Shown here in pieces: positions 44,738 to 57,334 of a stretch of DNA of 64,000 nt (its first letter is position 1; the number at the start of each line of letters is the position of its first letter). The stretch covers positions 1-64,000 of the forward strand of contig JFHB01000015.1 of NCBI GenBank assembly GCA_000729835.1, given 5' to 3'. The notes under the pieces are model-generated. The model was not told the DNA's origin and did not search any database. It worked only from the letters and a program-made list of their open reading frames with translations. A program made the translations under genes and the position numbers. Origin of the DNA: Atkinsonella hypoxylon (taxonomy: Eukaryota > Ascomycota > Sordariomycetes > Hypocreales > Clavicipitaceae).

Positions 44738-45958
44738 ATGGCTGACAAAAAGAAGCAGCGTCGCAACGAACTTGACAAGCTCAAGGAAAACCTCGGCCCC
44801 TACTTCCAGCTATCCTCATCCAGTAACCAGAATTACGACCCACATCCAGGCAGTACTACGGGTAGTCCTAGTAGTAGTATCAATATGTCGCAACGTAATC
44901 GCAGCGGTCGCGGCTCGAACAGGAACAATGGTAATCATTCTCATGGTGAGGAGGCACAAATTTGGGATTCGTGCAAAAACCAGATGGCAGAGATTGTTAC
45001 TGGCATCAATGCCGAGAACGACAATCTTGCCGAGCTCGTCAACATGGACAAGAAGGTTGGCGCCATGAACCCCGAAAAGATTCCTAATGACTCCCTCAAA
45101 CAGATGGAGCAGCTATGTCGCAACGGCGTGAAGCACTCTGAAGCCAACATTAGCAGCATCAAAGCCGTCATGGAACAACTTAAGATCATGAGGGCCGTCA
45201 TCGTTGCAAAGGAGCAGGCCGAGGGAGGATCATCAGCCCCCACGGGCAAGAGGAGCGCACGAGACAATGCGGCCTCAGCAGCCAACGCAGCGTCTCTGTA
45301 CGATTTCGATGGAGCAGGCGACTCTCCCGTGCCTAGCCCAATTGGCGGCTCATCGAGGAAATACGGCGACCGGTCGAGTAATCGCGATAGGGATAGCATA
45401 CCACCAAAGGCCGAGAGCGTCGAACCGCAAAGTTCTAGCGGTACAGCGGCCTGCAGTACGACATCGGTGTCAGCTCCAGCGTCGGCGTCGGCGCCGACTG
45501 CAGTGACAGCCTCAGCCGCTGCCGCAGCTGCCGCGAACAGCAACAAGTCCAAGGTTGTATTTTCGAAAGGTGATTCAGTGGCGTTCAAGCCTAAGGCTGG
45601 CGGAGAAGGCGTATCGGATTGGATACTCGGCGAAGTCCTCCAAGTTCTTGGCGAAGGGAAAAGCCGACGGTATAAGGTGCTGGACATCGAGCCTGATGAC
45701 CAAAGCAAGCAAAAAGAATATCGGACTAGCGCAAGCAGTATGATACCGATTACACCTGAGGCCCAAGCCAGCACTCTTAAGGACTGGGAAGCAGGACAAG
45801 TGGTTTTGGCCTTGTATCCAAACACAACAACATTTTACAAGGCCGAAGTTCGCAGTATGGACGGCCATGGCCGCGTGGATCTGAAATTTGAAGGAGAGAA
45901 TGACTCGACAACGCTGCAGCAAGTCGAGAGGCGGTTTGTCATTGAGTACCGGGCATAA
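44738..45958 (+). CDS. SGF29: SAGA-associated factor SGF29 (tandem Tudor protein)
   Basis: A single exon of 406 residues. SGF29 is the histone H3K4me2/3 reader of the SAGA/ADA histone acetyltransferase complex in the nucleus. Residues 70-170 are helical and interact-prone (WDSCKNQMAEIVTGINAEND..HSEANISSIKAVMEQLKIM), typical of the N-terminal coiled coil. A Ser/Ala-rich linker follows (residues 180-270, including SASAAAAAAAANS). The C-terminal tandem Tudor region begins at VVFSKGDSVAFKPK and contains WILGEVLQVLGEG, KYKV-like RRYKVLDIEPDD, VLALYPNTTTFYKAEV and GRVDLKFEGEND, ending RRFVIEYRA, all close to the family consensus. The start at 44738 (CTGCCATGGC) has a good context. No intron is needed. 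Confidence 0.93.
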   Translation: MADKKKQRRNELDKLKENLGPYFQLSSSSNQNYDPHPGSTTGSPSSSINMSQRNRSGRGSNRNNGNHSHGEEAQIWDSCKNQMAEIVTGINAENDNLAELVNMDKKVGAMNPEKIPNDSLKQMEQLCRNGVKHSEANISSIKAVMEQLKIMRAVIVAKEQAEGGSSAPTGKRSARDNAASAANAASLYDFDGAGDSPVPSPIGGSSRKYGDRSSNRDRDSIPPKAESVEPQSSSGTAACSTTSVSAPASASAPTAVTASAAAAAAANSNKSKVVFSKGDSVAFKPKAGGEGVSDWILGEVLQVLGEGKSRRYKVLDIEPDDQSKQKEYRTSASSMIPITPEAQASTLKDWEAGQVVLALYPNTTTFYKAEVRSMDGHGRVDLKFEGENDSTTLQQVERRFVIEYRA

Positions 45959-48324
<2,366 letters not shown>

Positions 48325-49190
48325 ACATGAAGAAACACGCTTTTTCTTTCTTCGACGGTTTATTTCCTCGCGAAAATCCCAGCCTCGGGGAAAAGGGGGG
48401 TCTGCGATTCCTGCCGAATTACGCCTTCTGCATTACGCTCATCCGTGGTCAATCAGCCCTTCACTTCTCCACATTAAACTTGCCAGTAGCAAGCATAAAT
48501 CCGGACCAGCATCACAAGCTCGCCAAATCAGTATTAGACGTCAGCCAAATTCAGCTTCGCAGGGGCGTACTACTCTAATTCCGGGTTGTACCTGTCCCTT
48601 TTGCCACGGATCAATAATAACGTTTTTTCAATATTCTTTCTACATACTGTACGAATACCCGGGGCGGTAGTGATGATGTTATGGGATAGCGAGGGCACTT
48701 AATGCGTAGGACTAATCTATGACGATACTTGACGTGACCGATTGTACCTCGTTCATTTGAAGTGAAAAGTTGGTGTGGAGCATTTGGAAGCAGTAGCGGT
48801 GCTCCCCCGGATTCAACATTTCCACGTTGTTACATGTCATTAATGCTGCTATGTCACTGTGACTAACGCCGAGACACCTCAATTGGCCTACGCTAGTCCT
48901 GTTCTGATCCGTTGCTACATGTACAAGCTTGTCCAGCAGATGCCAAACGTAGTTATGCCGTCCCTAATCAACCACATTGACACAAAACATCCAATGTATT
49001 CAACGCCGTCCCCAAAAATCAACCACATTCACACCCAAAAAAAAAAAAAAAAAAAAAAAAGAAAAAAAAAGAAAAAAGAAATCCAATGCATTTCAACGCC
49101 GTCGAATCGTTCATCAAGCACCGCCATCCCAGACTCCCCGTACAAGTAGTCTATCGCTCGTAAAATATGCGTTATCGCGTAACCCCTGCA
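48325..49190. other. Convergent intergenic region
   Basis: About 870 bp between convergent ARF and SSN3 genes with an A-rich block (A24 interrupted runs) at 49037-49080. No gene is supported. Confidence 0.6.
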
Positions 49191-50708
49191 TCATCCCTCC
49201 TTAATCCGCTTACTAGGCCGCAGGAGTGAATCATCAGGAAGCCCGCTGCGCTTCGTACCCGGCAAACTGCTCGTGCGGATGTCGTTATCGTCTTGGCTGA
49301 CCCTCCGATGGGGGTACTCGACCTTGAGCCCCTCAAAGGCATTCGTGTTGACGCGTTCGCCCGTGGTGAAGAAGGAGGAGTGGAGGGCCTGGGCGGCGGT
49401 GAGGCGCTTCTGCGGGTCGTACTCGAGTAGGCCGGCCAGGAGCTTGAAGCCCTCTGGTCCGAGGGAGGTGGGCGAGGGGCCGGAGCCGGTGGGCGAGGCA
49501 TTCGATATGGTGGCGTTGTACCACTTTTCGAGATTGGACGTCGAGACGTTCGAGACGTGGTGCTGGTGGTTGTGATTGTTGTGATTGTTGTGGCTGTGGC
49601 TGTGGCTGTGGTTATGGCTGTGGCTGTGGCTGTGGTTGTGGTTATGGTGGTGGTTGTGGTTGTGGTGCGGGTAGTGGTGCGGTTGTGCGTGCGGCGGCGC
49701 TTGGAGCGTCGTGAGCTGGTTGTATTCCGGCATGGTGGGCAGCAGGGGCCACTTGCTGCGGGTGGGCAGGCCGACGATGTCGACAATCTTCTGCATCTGG
49801 TTGCGCTGGAAGGGCACCGTCTTCTTGCTGTCCATCTTGGCTTCCTCGCCCTTGAAGATGGGCCGCAGGGAGAGCAGCTCGGCGAAGATGCAGCCGATGG
49901 CCCAGAGGTCGATGGCGGGCGTGTAGTGGTAGGAGCCGAGGATGAGCTCGGGCGCGCGGTACCAGATGGTGACGACGACCTTGTCGCCGCTGAAGAGGGA
50001 GTGCAGCGGCTTGTCGAAGCGGCGCGCGAGGCCGAGATCGCCAATCTTGACTTCGCCGGCCGACGTGACCATGATGTTGGCGGGCTTCAGGTCGCGGTGC
50101 AGCACCCAGTTGGTGTGCAGGTACTGGCAGCCGTTGAGCAGCTGGAACATGATGCTCTTGATGGTGGGCGCGGGGATGGGATGGCGCGGCTGCTGCGTGT
50201 GGTGGTGGATGATCTGCAGCAGGTCGTGCTCGGCGTACTCGAAGACCATGAAGATGCACTTGTCCTCGAGGATCGTTTCCACGAGCCGGATGACGTTGTG
50301 GTGGCGCAGTTCGCTGCACAGGCTCATCTCGCGGATCGCACTCTGCGAGATGCCCGTGTAGTTGACCTGCTCGCCCTCCTTGTCCGGCTTGAACTTTTTG
50401 ATGGCGACTTCCTGCCCGCCGACGACGACGACAGGGTTCCCATTCCCATTCCCATTCCCGTTCCCATTCCCGTTCCCGGCTCCGGCGCTGGCGCTGGCGC
50501 TTCTGGCGACGCTCATGCGACTCAGCGCCTTGTACACGCGCCCGTAGGTCCCGCTGCTGATGAAGCCGACGATTCTGTACCGGTCCATGACCCGGTTCCG
50601 GGGGACGAAGGCGCCGGGCCGGTCGTGCGTATCTGCATGGCGGTTTGGTGAGCCGAACTGGAAGGATGACGATGCGGGATGCGCTCCTGTGCGGAGTCGT
50701 AGGGGCAT
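49191..50708 (-). CDS. SSN3: Cyclin-dependent kinase 8 homologue Ssn3/Srb10 (Mediator kinase)
   Basis: A single exon of 505 residues from MPLRLRTGAHPASSS. It is the kinase of the Mediator CDK8 module, phosphorylating RNA polymerase II CTD and transcription factors in the nucleus with cyclin C (Ssn8). Kinase motifs: FISSGTYGRVYKALSR (Gly loop), VAIKKFK (Lys), SQSAIREMSL (helix C, SMSACRE-like), VLHRDLKPANIMV (catalytic loop), IGDLGLARRF (fungal DLG), VVTIWYRAPELILGSYHYTP and DLWAIGCIFAELL. Two low-complexity insertions are unusual: (GN)7 in the loop between the Gly loop and the Lys, and a His/Asn/Ser tract of about 40 residues (HNHSHSHSHNHS) in the C-lobe. The same frame extends 34 codons upstream to MYIYTKEW inside a TA repeat; the internal ATG is preferred because that extension overlaps TATA-like sequence. 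Confidence 0.93.
   Translation of the reverse strand: MPLRLRTGAHPASSSFQFGSPNRHADTHDRPGAFVPRNRVMDRYRIVGFISSGTYGRVYKALSRMSVARSASASAGAGNGNGNGNGNGNGNPVVVVGGQEVAIKKFKPDKEGEQVNYTGISQSAIREMSLCSELRHHNVIRLVETILEDKCIFMVFEYAEHDLLQIIHHHTQQPRHPIPAPTIKSIMFQLLNGCQYLHTNWVLHRDLKPANIMVTSAGEVKIGDLGLARRFDKPLHSLFSGDKVVVTIWYRAPELILGSYHYTPAIDLWAIGCIFAELLSLRPIFKGEEAKMDSKKTVPFQRNQMQKIVDIVGLPTRSKWPLLPTMPEYNQLTTLQAPPHAQPHHYPHHNHNHHHNHNHSHSHSHNHSHSHSHNNHNNHNHQHHVSNVSTSNLEKWYNATISNASPTGSGPSPTSLGPEGFKLLAGLLEYDPQKRLTAAQALHSSFFTTGERVNTNAFEGLKVEYPHRRVSQDDNDIRTSSLPGTKRSGLPDDSLLRPSKRIKEG
49557..49680 (-). repeat. Coding repeat for His/Asn/Ser tract in SSN3
   Basis: Repeated GTGGCTGTG / GTGGTTGTG units on the plus strand encode the His-rich insertion of the kinase. 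Confidence 0.9.
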
Positions 50709-50797
50709 AATGGAGGGTGAGGGTGATGGGATGGGGGAATGAAGTTGAAGTTGGGTTGGGGGAGGGTTATTGATAGTTGACCCCGTCCACTCTTTGG

Positions 50798-50835
<38 letters not shown>

Positions 50836-51742
50836 AATGGACTGGCGGAGTGAAGCCAGTGAGGCCAAGGCGATGATGATCGGTAGTGGAGCGGACTTGC
50901 CTAGATTAGGTAAATCCAGCGGCCCCAACCAGACAGGCGCTTGCCTCTTTTCTTCATTTTTTTCGTTTTAAAAAATAAAAGGCGTAAGATCGAGAAGTGG
51001 AGCAGCCCATCAGTGGAGTACAACAGGCCATCAGATAACTGATGAAGCGGAAACCAAAGGCCCAAGGTAGGAGGTAGGGCAAGATATACAGCCCAAACGC
51101 AAGAAAGCCATCAAACATCAAATACGAAATCAAATACTTTCACGTACTAGCACCCGCAAACGCATCCTGCACGCCCCGCCTCAGCGACCTGCCACCATTC
51201 GAAATCCCCGTAGGCGTCAAGCTCATCGCTGCAAGTCTAGCCGTGTCCCGTGGTCGAGCATGCGCCAAACCTGCATACAACCTGCGCGGCGGCTACGCGT
51301 CCGTCAGTCAAGTTACTGAAACTAGTTGGGAGTGGCACGTCCGAGAGAGAGCAACAGGCATTGTTGCAAGCCGCGTTCCCGCCCTTGCGGCGCGTGTTGG
51401 TTTACGATCTGGGGCTTGTTTGCTGGATGGGACGGGACGTCTGACTAAGCGCGCATGACTTGCTTGCGACACCTCAACATGACTATCGACTCCATCATCG
51501 CTAATTCGCATGATTTGTCTCCCAGACACATATGCCCATATGTATCTCTTCATTTGATTCATTGCAGTGAGCATTTTAAACCATCTTCGCCCATGACGCT
51601 CCAACTGATCCAGAGCACGGTAGCAAAGTTGATTACACTACGTAGAGCTCATGTCCCAAAGCCCCGTCTCGTGGCCCTCATATTCACACCATAAACTTTT
51701 TTTCTTTTTTGGTTTTATTTCCAATTGGAGCCCGGCTGTCCT
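50709..51742. other. Intergenic region (SSN3 promoter, ARP2 3' flank)
   Basis: About 1 kb with the TA repeat near 50799-50836 and no supported gene. Confidence 0.6.
50799..50836. repeat. TA dinucleotide repeat upstream of SSN3
   Basis: About eighteen TA units, with one interruption, 90-130 bp upstream of the chosen SSN3 start; may serve as core promoter TATA-like DNA. Confidence 0.85.
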
Positions 51743-53135
51743 TTACCGAGGACCCAGCTTCTCCAACACTCGAGGACCTTGCTCATCCCATTCTGCCTTC
51801 GTAACCCACATGCTCTCCTTGTCCGCCATAATGTTGGCCAGGACCGCACCACCGAGGAAAACCATATGTCGTCTTCTCGGCGGATCTTCTATTCGCACCT
51901 TGAACTTGCTAAACCTCTCGGGGTTGCCTTGCAAAGCTCGCGTAAGCCACAATTGCTTCAACTCCTTCTCCAACCGAGATGGCAGACCAGGGTACATGCT
52001 GCTGCCCCCTGACAGGACGATGGCCTTGAAGAGCGACGAGCGGATATCAACGTCGGCTGATTGTATGGTATTGAAGAGAAACTCGCCCAAGCCAGGAGAT
52101 TCGCTATCGACAAGGTGGGGCTGGAAGAGGCACTCTGGTGCTTCAAAGCGCTCGCTGCCCACCTGGATCACGCGGCCGTCTGGCAGAGTGTAATTTTCCA
52201 CGAGGACCGTGGTGTCTTCGCTCAGTCGCTTGTCCAACTCCAGGTCGTACGAGACATAACATAGCTTCTCCTTGATCTGGCGCACCGTTTCAAAGTCGGC
52301 CGTTCGGTTGAGCGCATATCCGCGGCGGAGCAGCAGCTTGATCAGATTGCGCGTCACATCGCGACCAGCCACGTCTAATCGTTTGGTGAGGTGGTTGAGC
52401 ACCACGGACTCGTACACTGGGACGATATGTGTCACACCATCTCCGGAGTCGACTACCACACCAGAGCTGAGACCTGCATGACGGGGAATCACCTTGTTAG
52501 TCAATTGCTCCGCATCTGCTCTGAATCATGCAATGCAATCAAGCTGTGTCAGCAGTGCCATGTGCAATTTACCTTGAGCGTACAGAGCCAGGACGGCCTG
52601 AATGGCCACGTAAACACCTCCAAACCCATACCGATCAAACATAACCTCGCACATCTGCTCCCTGTTCTTCAATGGATTCATGGGTGGTTCGGTCAGCAGA
52701 ATCTTCCGGCCCTGCGTATCGATCTTGAGCTTCTCGTAAAACGTATAATCCCACAAATGCTGCATATCATCCCATCTCTTCACAATTCCATTCTCCATGG
52801 GGTACGTGATCTGGAGCATGGTGCGAGCGGCTGCCGCATCGTCTCCGCACATAATATCCTTGATAACGACATTGCTGTCAGTTCGTTCTTCCGATCGGAG
52901 AATCGGTCGTCCAACAATCGAAGGGAACTGGTGTTCCGGGAAATTCTGTGCGGCGTAGCCGACTTTGAGGAAGCCGGTGCCTCCATCGAGGACTAGTGCG
53001 GAGTAAGATGTTAGCTTCGCTCTCAGAGCGGGAGGAGGAGGAGGAGGTGTTGTTGCTCAGTCTCGAATGGCACTCCTGACGGCGCCATGAAAGAGTGGTG
53101 ATTGTTGACGTACCAATGGGAGGAGTGTCGGCCAT
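51743..53135 (-). CDS. ARP2: Actin-related protein 2 (Arp2/3 complex)
   Basis: Exons 53135-53114, 52992-52573 and 52473-51743 encode 390 residues. Arp2 is one of the two actin-like subunits that nucleate branched actin in the Arp2/3 complex at cortical patches and endocytic sites. The 7-codon first exon (MADTPPI) is followed after a 121-bp intron (GTACGT..ACTAG) by [20 protein letters not shown], then [15 protein letters not shown] and [19 protein letters not shown]. Intron 2 is 99 bp (GTAAAT..TGCAG). The actin signature blocks are [19 protein letters not shown] (phosphate 2), [17 protein letters not shown], and the C-terminal [20 protein letters not shown] and FLGGAVLA. Intron positions in phase 1 restore AQG-LSSGVV. 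The gene is divergent from the racemase gene, with 428 bp between start codons. Confidence 0.96.
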
Positions 53136-53563
53136 CTCCGGGACAGCTCAACTGTAGAAAGGGTGTTAAACGAATTGAGAGGGAGTGAGATGGTTGTGGC
53201 AGCATCAAGAAGCTTGGGTCGAGCTGGATGAGGTACGTCGTCAACGGCCATGGATGCCATGGATGGATAGTGGGGTCGGTTGGGTCGACTGCCCAGGACT
53301 GCCCAGGTGGTCATGGCTTTGTCGTCAGAGGGTGGCTCAGCAGCTACTTAGGGGATGTCATCACGTGACACATCGCGGTGCCTGAATTCGAGCTAACGCA
53401 CATGATGAATATGCCAAGGTTACATAGAGTGAATAGCTCGAGTCAGACGTCGAGAATCGAACGATTGGCACTCGCTCTTTATGACACAAAAGACTTGCCT
53501 AGTCATCTTAGCTCGCTGAATGTTCATGATACTTTCTACGCCCATAGCCTCATGTTGCCTAGC
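53136..53563. promoter_or_regulatory. Divergent promoter between ARP2 and the racemase gene
   Basis: A 428-bp spacer with the 5' flanks of both genes. The minus strand is open in another frame over the ARP2 leader, so an upstream ORF overlapping the first ARP2 exon is possible. Confidence 0.45.
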
Positions 53564-54376
53564 ATGCGCATCCTGCTCCTCAACCCAAACTCATCCACGG
53601 CAATGACCGACGATATGCTAGCTGCAGCCCAGTCCACGCCCATATCTGCCGTATGAACATTGTACAGTCTTTCCTAACTTACCAAGGAGCCCCTTACTGA
53701 GTCCATCGAGTCCATAGATATCGTGCCCATAACTGCGTCCGTGGCACCAGCAAGCATCAATGATGACCCAGATATTCGAGAAAGCACAAAAGATGTTCTT
53801 ACTTCTTTGAGCCAGAAACCCCATCTTTTCAGCGGATACGACGCCATACTGGTTGCCTGCTTTAGTGTTCATACGCTCGTGCCCGAGTTGGCCACGCGCT
53901 TCGATATACCTGTCACGGGCATTTTTGAAGCAAGCATTCTTACTGCCATGTCTTTGCTCAAGCCTACTGAACAATGGGGCATTGTGACGACGGGAAAGTT
54001 TTGGGAGAAGCATCTTTGTGATGGAGTCTTCGACTTCCTTGGAGTCGCAGGCCGTTCCGGTAGTACTAAGTTTGCCGGAGTTTTCTCTTCGGGATTGACA
54101 GCAGGTGACTTTCACACCGTGCCACCCACCGAAGTCCAGGAGAAGCTGAGTTTAGCTGTTCGTCGACTACTCAAGTCCGGGAACATTGCATGTGTCGTCA
54201 TGGGTTGTGGTGGTATGGTTGGGTTAGAGGATACGATTCGTTCCACTGCTGTGGAGGTCTATGGTACCTCAAAAGCCGAGAATCTCAACATCGTAGACGG
54301 TGTCAAGGCGGGCATTTTGCAGCTGCACCAAAGTATGGTTGCCGGTCAAATGTTCAAAAGGAACGCTAGTTTGTAG
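53564..54376 (+). CDS. Asp/Glu/hydantoin racemase family protein (Dcg1-type)
   Basis: Exons about 53564-53650 and 53702-54376 encode about 253 residues. Family members racemise Asp, Glu or hydantoins using a two-cysteine mechanism; yeast Dcg1 is linked to nitrogen catabolism. The N-terminus MRILLLNPNSSTAM is the signature. ASVAPASINDD follows, then the first catalytic-Cys region DAILVACFSVHTL and the second CVVMGCGGMVGLED. KPTEQWGIVTTGKFWE and VKAGILQLHQSM complete the fold. The donor (GTATGA at 53651) is clear. The acceptor could be at 53686, 53701 or 53710, all in phase; 53702 is used as start of exon 2, so up to five residues here are uncertain. An ATG four codons upstream is also possible. 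It converges with the sugar transporter gene. Confidence 0.85.
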
Positions 54377-54440
54377 ATCCTATCACTTAGAAAAAAAGAA
54401 TTAACAAATAATCCATATCGCTGTGCCAATCACGGAGAAT

Positions 54441-56087
54441 CTAGTCCAACCGACGAGTTCGGCCCCAGACTTCGTCGACGTCACACTTTCCTTTTGTCTC
54501 AGGCACCCTGGCACTGACAAAAACGGCTCCTATGGTGGCTAGCCCAGCAAACAAAAAGTAAACCCATCCAGCTTTGCCGAGGGCGTTGTTCAAGGCCGTG
54601 TTTATGAGAGGAAAAAACTGAGCAACGATGAAGGTTGCAATATAATTGGCCGCAAGGCACCAACTCTGCGTCGCCCCGACAGCCTCCTGTCCAACAAGCT
54701 CTGAAGCCATGATGAAAGGCACAGGTCCTAAGCCCACGGCGAAGAATGCGACGAAGAAAAGAACGGCAATTGCTGATATTATTTTAGCGCCAAGGATTAT
54801 GGATAAGGCCAATGCTAGGGAACTTGTCCCCTGCCCAAGAATTGAAATAAGCAGACATGTTTTGCGACCCAGGCGGTCAGGCAAAGGAGCACACGTAACA
54901 GTCATGACGAGGTTGACTCCAGAGATGATGATGGTGAGAAGCGCGGACGGTATAGGAAGTAAATCTGCCAACAGAGATACCGAATACATAATGATTGAGT
55001 TTATGCCACAGAATTGCTGAGTCACCATAATTCCCACAACGGCGATTATGGCAGGACGAGTTTCCGGATTTTTGACCACCTCCAAAAACCCCATGTGGCG
55101 AATTTCGCTAGATACTTTTGCTCCGGATGAAGTGGGTGGCGCCCCGTCAGTTTGGGTCAGAAGTCCCTCTTCTTCTGCATTCCTTGCTGATGTAGCGCCA
55201 TCCTCATTCCAGTGGCAAGTCTCGTCTCGTATGTCGTAGGTCTTGCCTCTGATACGTTGCAAAATTCTTTTGGCTTTCGTTGGGTCTTTGTGTGCTGCAA
55301 GCCAGGCCGGGCTTTCCGGGATGAAACATAAACCAATGCTTTGAAGGGTGCCGATGATAGCACCAATAGTGAATATAGACCTCCAGGCCTTACCATAGCT
55401 GAGGAAATAACCTAGCGTCTGACTTAGAAGGATACCGACGTTGATAGATACTTGCGTCATGGCTCCGAAAAGTCCTCGCTCGGCTGGGGGAGATATCTCG
55501 CTGATGTAAAGAGGCACAATAACAGTAGAGGCCCCGGCTCCCACGCCAGAAGAGAAACGGCCAAAGGACATGGACAACACGCTGTTGGATAGGGCCTCCG
55601 TTACGGCACCAATCACATACAGCATGGAGGCGCACGACATGGCGGACAAGCGACCTCTTTTCGATGCTAACGGGCCAGCAGCGAGGGCACCAATCAGACC
55701 ACCAACGGTGAAAATAGACGATATCGTAGCAAATGCAGCTTCAGTCATGGGTATGCACTCCTGAAGAAACCTGGAATCGGCAACATTCTTGCTTTCGGTG
55801 GACCTGCCAATGGCTTCGTTCATCCATCCAGCAACTCGAGCAGCAATCGAGATGGATTTCTTCTGACAGGTAATGACATCTTGGGGTGCGTTGAGCTCGG
55901 CCTAAATCATGGTCAGCACGTTGATCCGCAGGGGCGACTTTGGTGGATGAGCGCGTTGATGACATCCAACCAGCAGACTTACAAGATGGAAGCCGAACTG
56001 CAAAGAGCCTAGAGTAACGACAAATATGAGTAGAAGGAGGTACGGTGTGATGTCGTGTAGAGCTTGACGAAAGGTTCGTTCAGCCAT
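54441..56087 (-). CDS. MFS sugar transporter (Vps73/YBR241C-like)
   Basis: Exons 56087-55983 and 55901-54441 (intron 81 bp, GTAAGT..TTTAG) encode about 521 residues. It is a twelve-helix hexose-type transporter. Helix 1 is TPYLLLLIFVVTLGSLQFGF followed by HLAELNAPQDVITC. The sugar-porter motifs are LASKRGRL (loop 2-3), GVGAGASTVIVPLYISEISP with PAERGLFG (PESPR-type motif FIPESPAWLAAHKD after helix 6), QQFCGINSIIMYS (helix 7) and DRLGRKTCLL (loop 8-9), ending VPETKGK. The style, including LAELN after helix 1, is like yeast Vps73 and YBR241C, which may act in the vacuole or plasma membrane; substrate not determined. The start MAERTFRQ gives a short cytosolic tail. It converges with the racemase gene, only 64 bp between stop codons. 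Confidence 0.92.
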
Positions 56088-57334
56088 ATTGATTGAATAT
56101 TTGCCGGTAGTGTTGAATGCTGATGTGGATGACAGATGACAAACAGGTGCGAACCCCCCCCAGGTCTGTACCTGGCGCAGCCCCTGACCTTCAAACTGAG
56201 ACCTATCGACTTCTTGATTAACACCCAATCGCCTGTTCTTACAAGAGTTTGTCAACATTAGCATATAATACCTAAGATGTTTAGGTAAGCCATTTCATGC
56301 GATCTTTTGTAGTTCTTTTTTTATTATTAATATAGTTGTATTTTTTGTTTATTTAAAAAGTCACGCGCCTGGCTGGGCAGGAAGCGCACGCATGGCCACT
56401 GTCTCAACCAGTTGCACCTGCCGCCGCCAGCTTGCCTTCAATGCGTCCGCCCAATAGCGTGATGAACCACTTTACCGGCATTATCCAATCGTTATTCAAG
56501 TATTCGGCTTCTAAGCAAGACGGTAAGATAGACTACCTAGTGTCATATATCTCTACCTCTTTATTATTTCTACTTCCATTTCTATTCTTTGTCTTGGAGA
56601 GTTGTTCCGTCATATTGTTGTGCTGCCATTCTATTCTGTAAAGTCCTACTTTCACCTATATCAGCATTACAACAATGAATTGCACGCTTTAAACCCCGTT
56701 CAGACTACGCTCAGTCCTTCATGGCGACCCCGCAGTCGTTCTCACAGCTGGCTCTCCGTCTCTAAACGCCTCAATTCCGTAATCCGCGGCACAGCAGGTT
56801 GCACAGCAGGCCGGTACAGTCATCCGTAATCTTCCCGTAAGGCTCACCCGAAAGCCGCGCGCCCATCTTATAGAACTGCGATGAGGCAGCGTAGAGCCTT
56901 ATGTAAAGACCAGCACTTTGGCCAGCGACTCCGTACGGAGTTAGTGGGCGGGGGAAATCGGTGCCAAAAAAGATACCAGACCAGACATAAATAAGAAAAA
57001 AATGGGGTGTGGCATGGATGGGTCTCCGAATCGGACCTGCACCGGCCATCCTTTTCCGTTCGGCGTAGTTTGAATCGTGTTAAATGGTCGCCCGAGTATG
57101 AAAGATGACTCAACTACCTGGCATAATCAGAGAAAAAGACTCTTCACAAACAAGACATCAAAGTCGAATATACATACCATCTGAGCCATTACAGTCCAAA
57201 ACTTCTAAGCATCGGCATCTTTGTGTAACTAAGCCACAGGTCGACAAGCAGATACATACTATGCACGGAGGAATTCTCCGAATAACACATACCACACGAC
57301 CAAAGGACCAAAGGACTACTCCGGGAACCGCACC
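56088..57334. other. Divergent intergenic region between two MFS genes
   Basis: About 1.25 kb with AT-rich sequence at 56265-56360 and a perfect palindrome ACTCCGTACGGAGT at 56928-56941. No gene is supported. Confidence 0.55.

Noticed and set aside
49557..50651. 364-codon open frame on the plus strand opposite SSN3
   Set aside because: It is antisense to a clear kinase gene; the composition (Val/Asp/Glu-rich) reflects the GC-rich kinase codons and repeat DNA, with no domain of its own.
52391..52996. 201-codon plus-strand frame opposite ARP2
   Set aside because: Antisense to a highly conserved gene and crossing its introns; no family resemblance.
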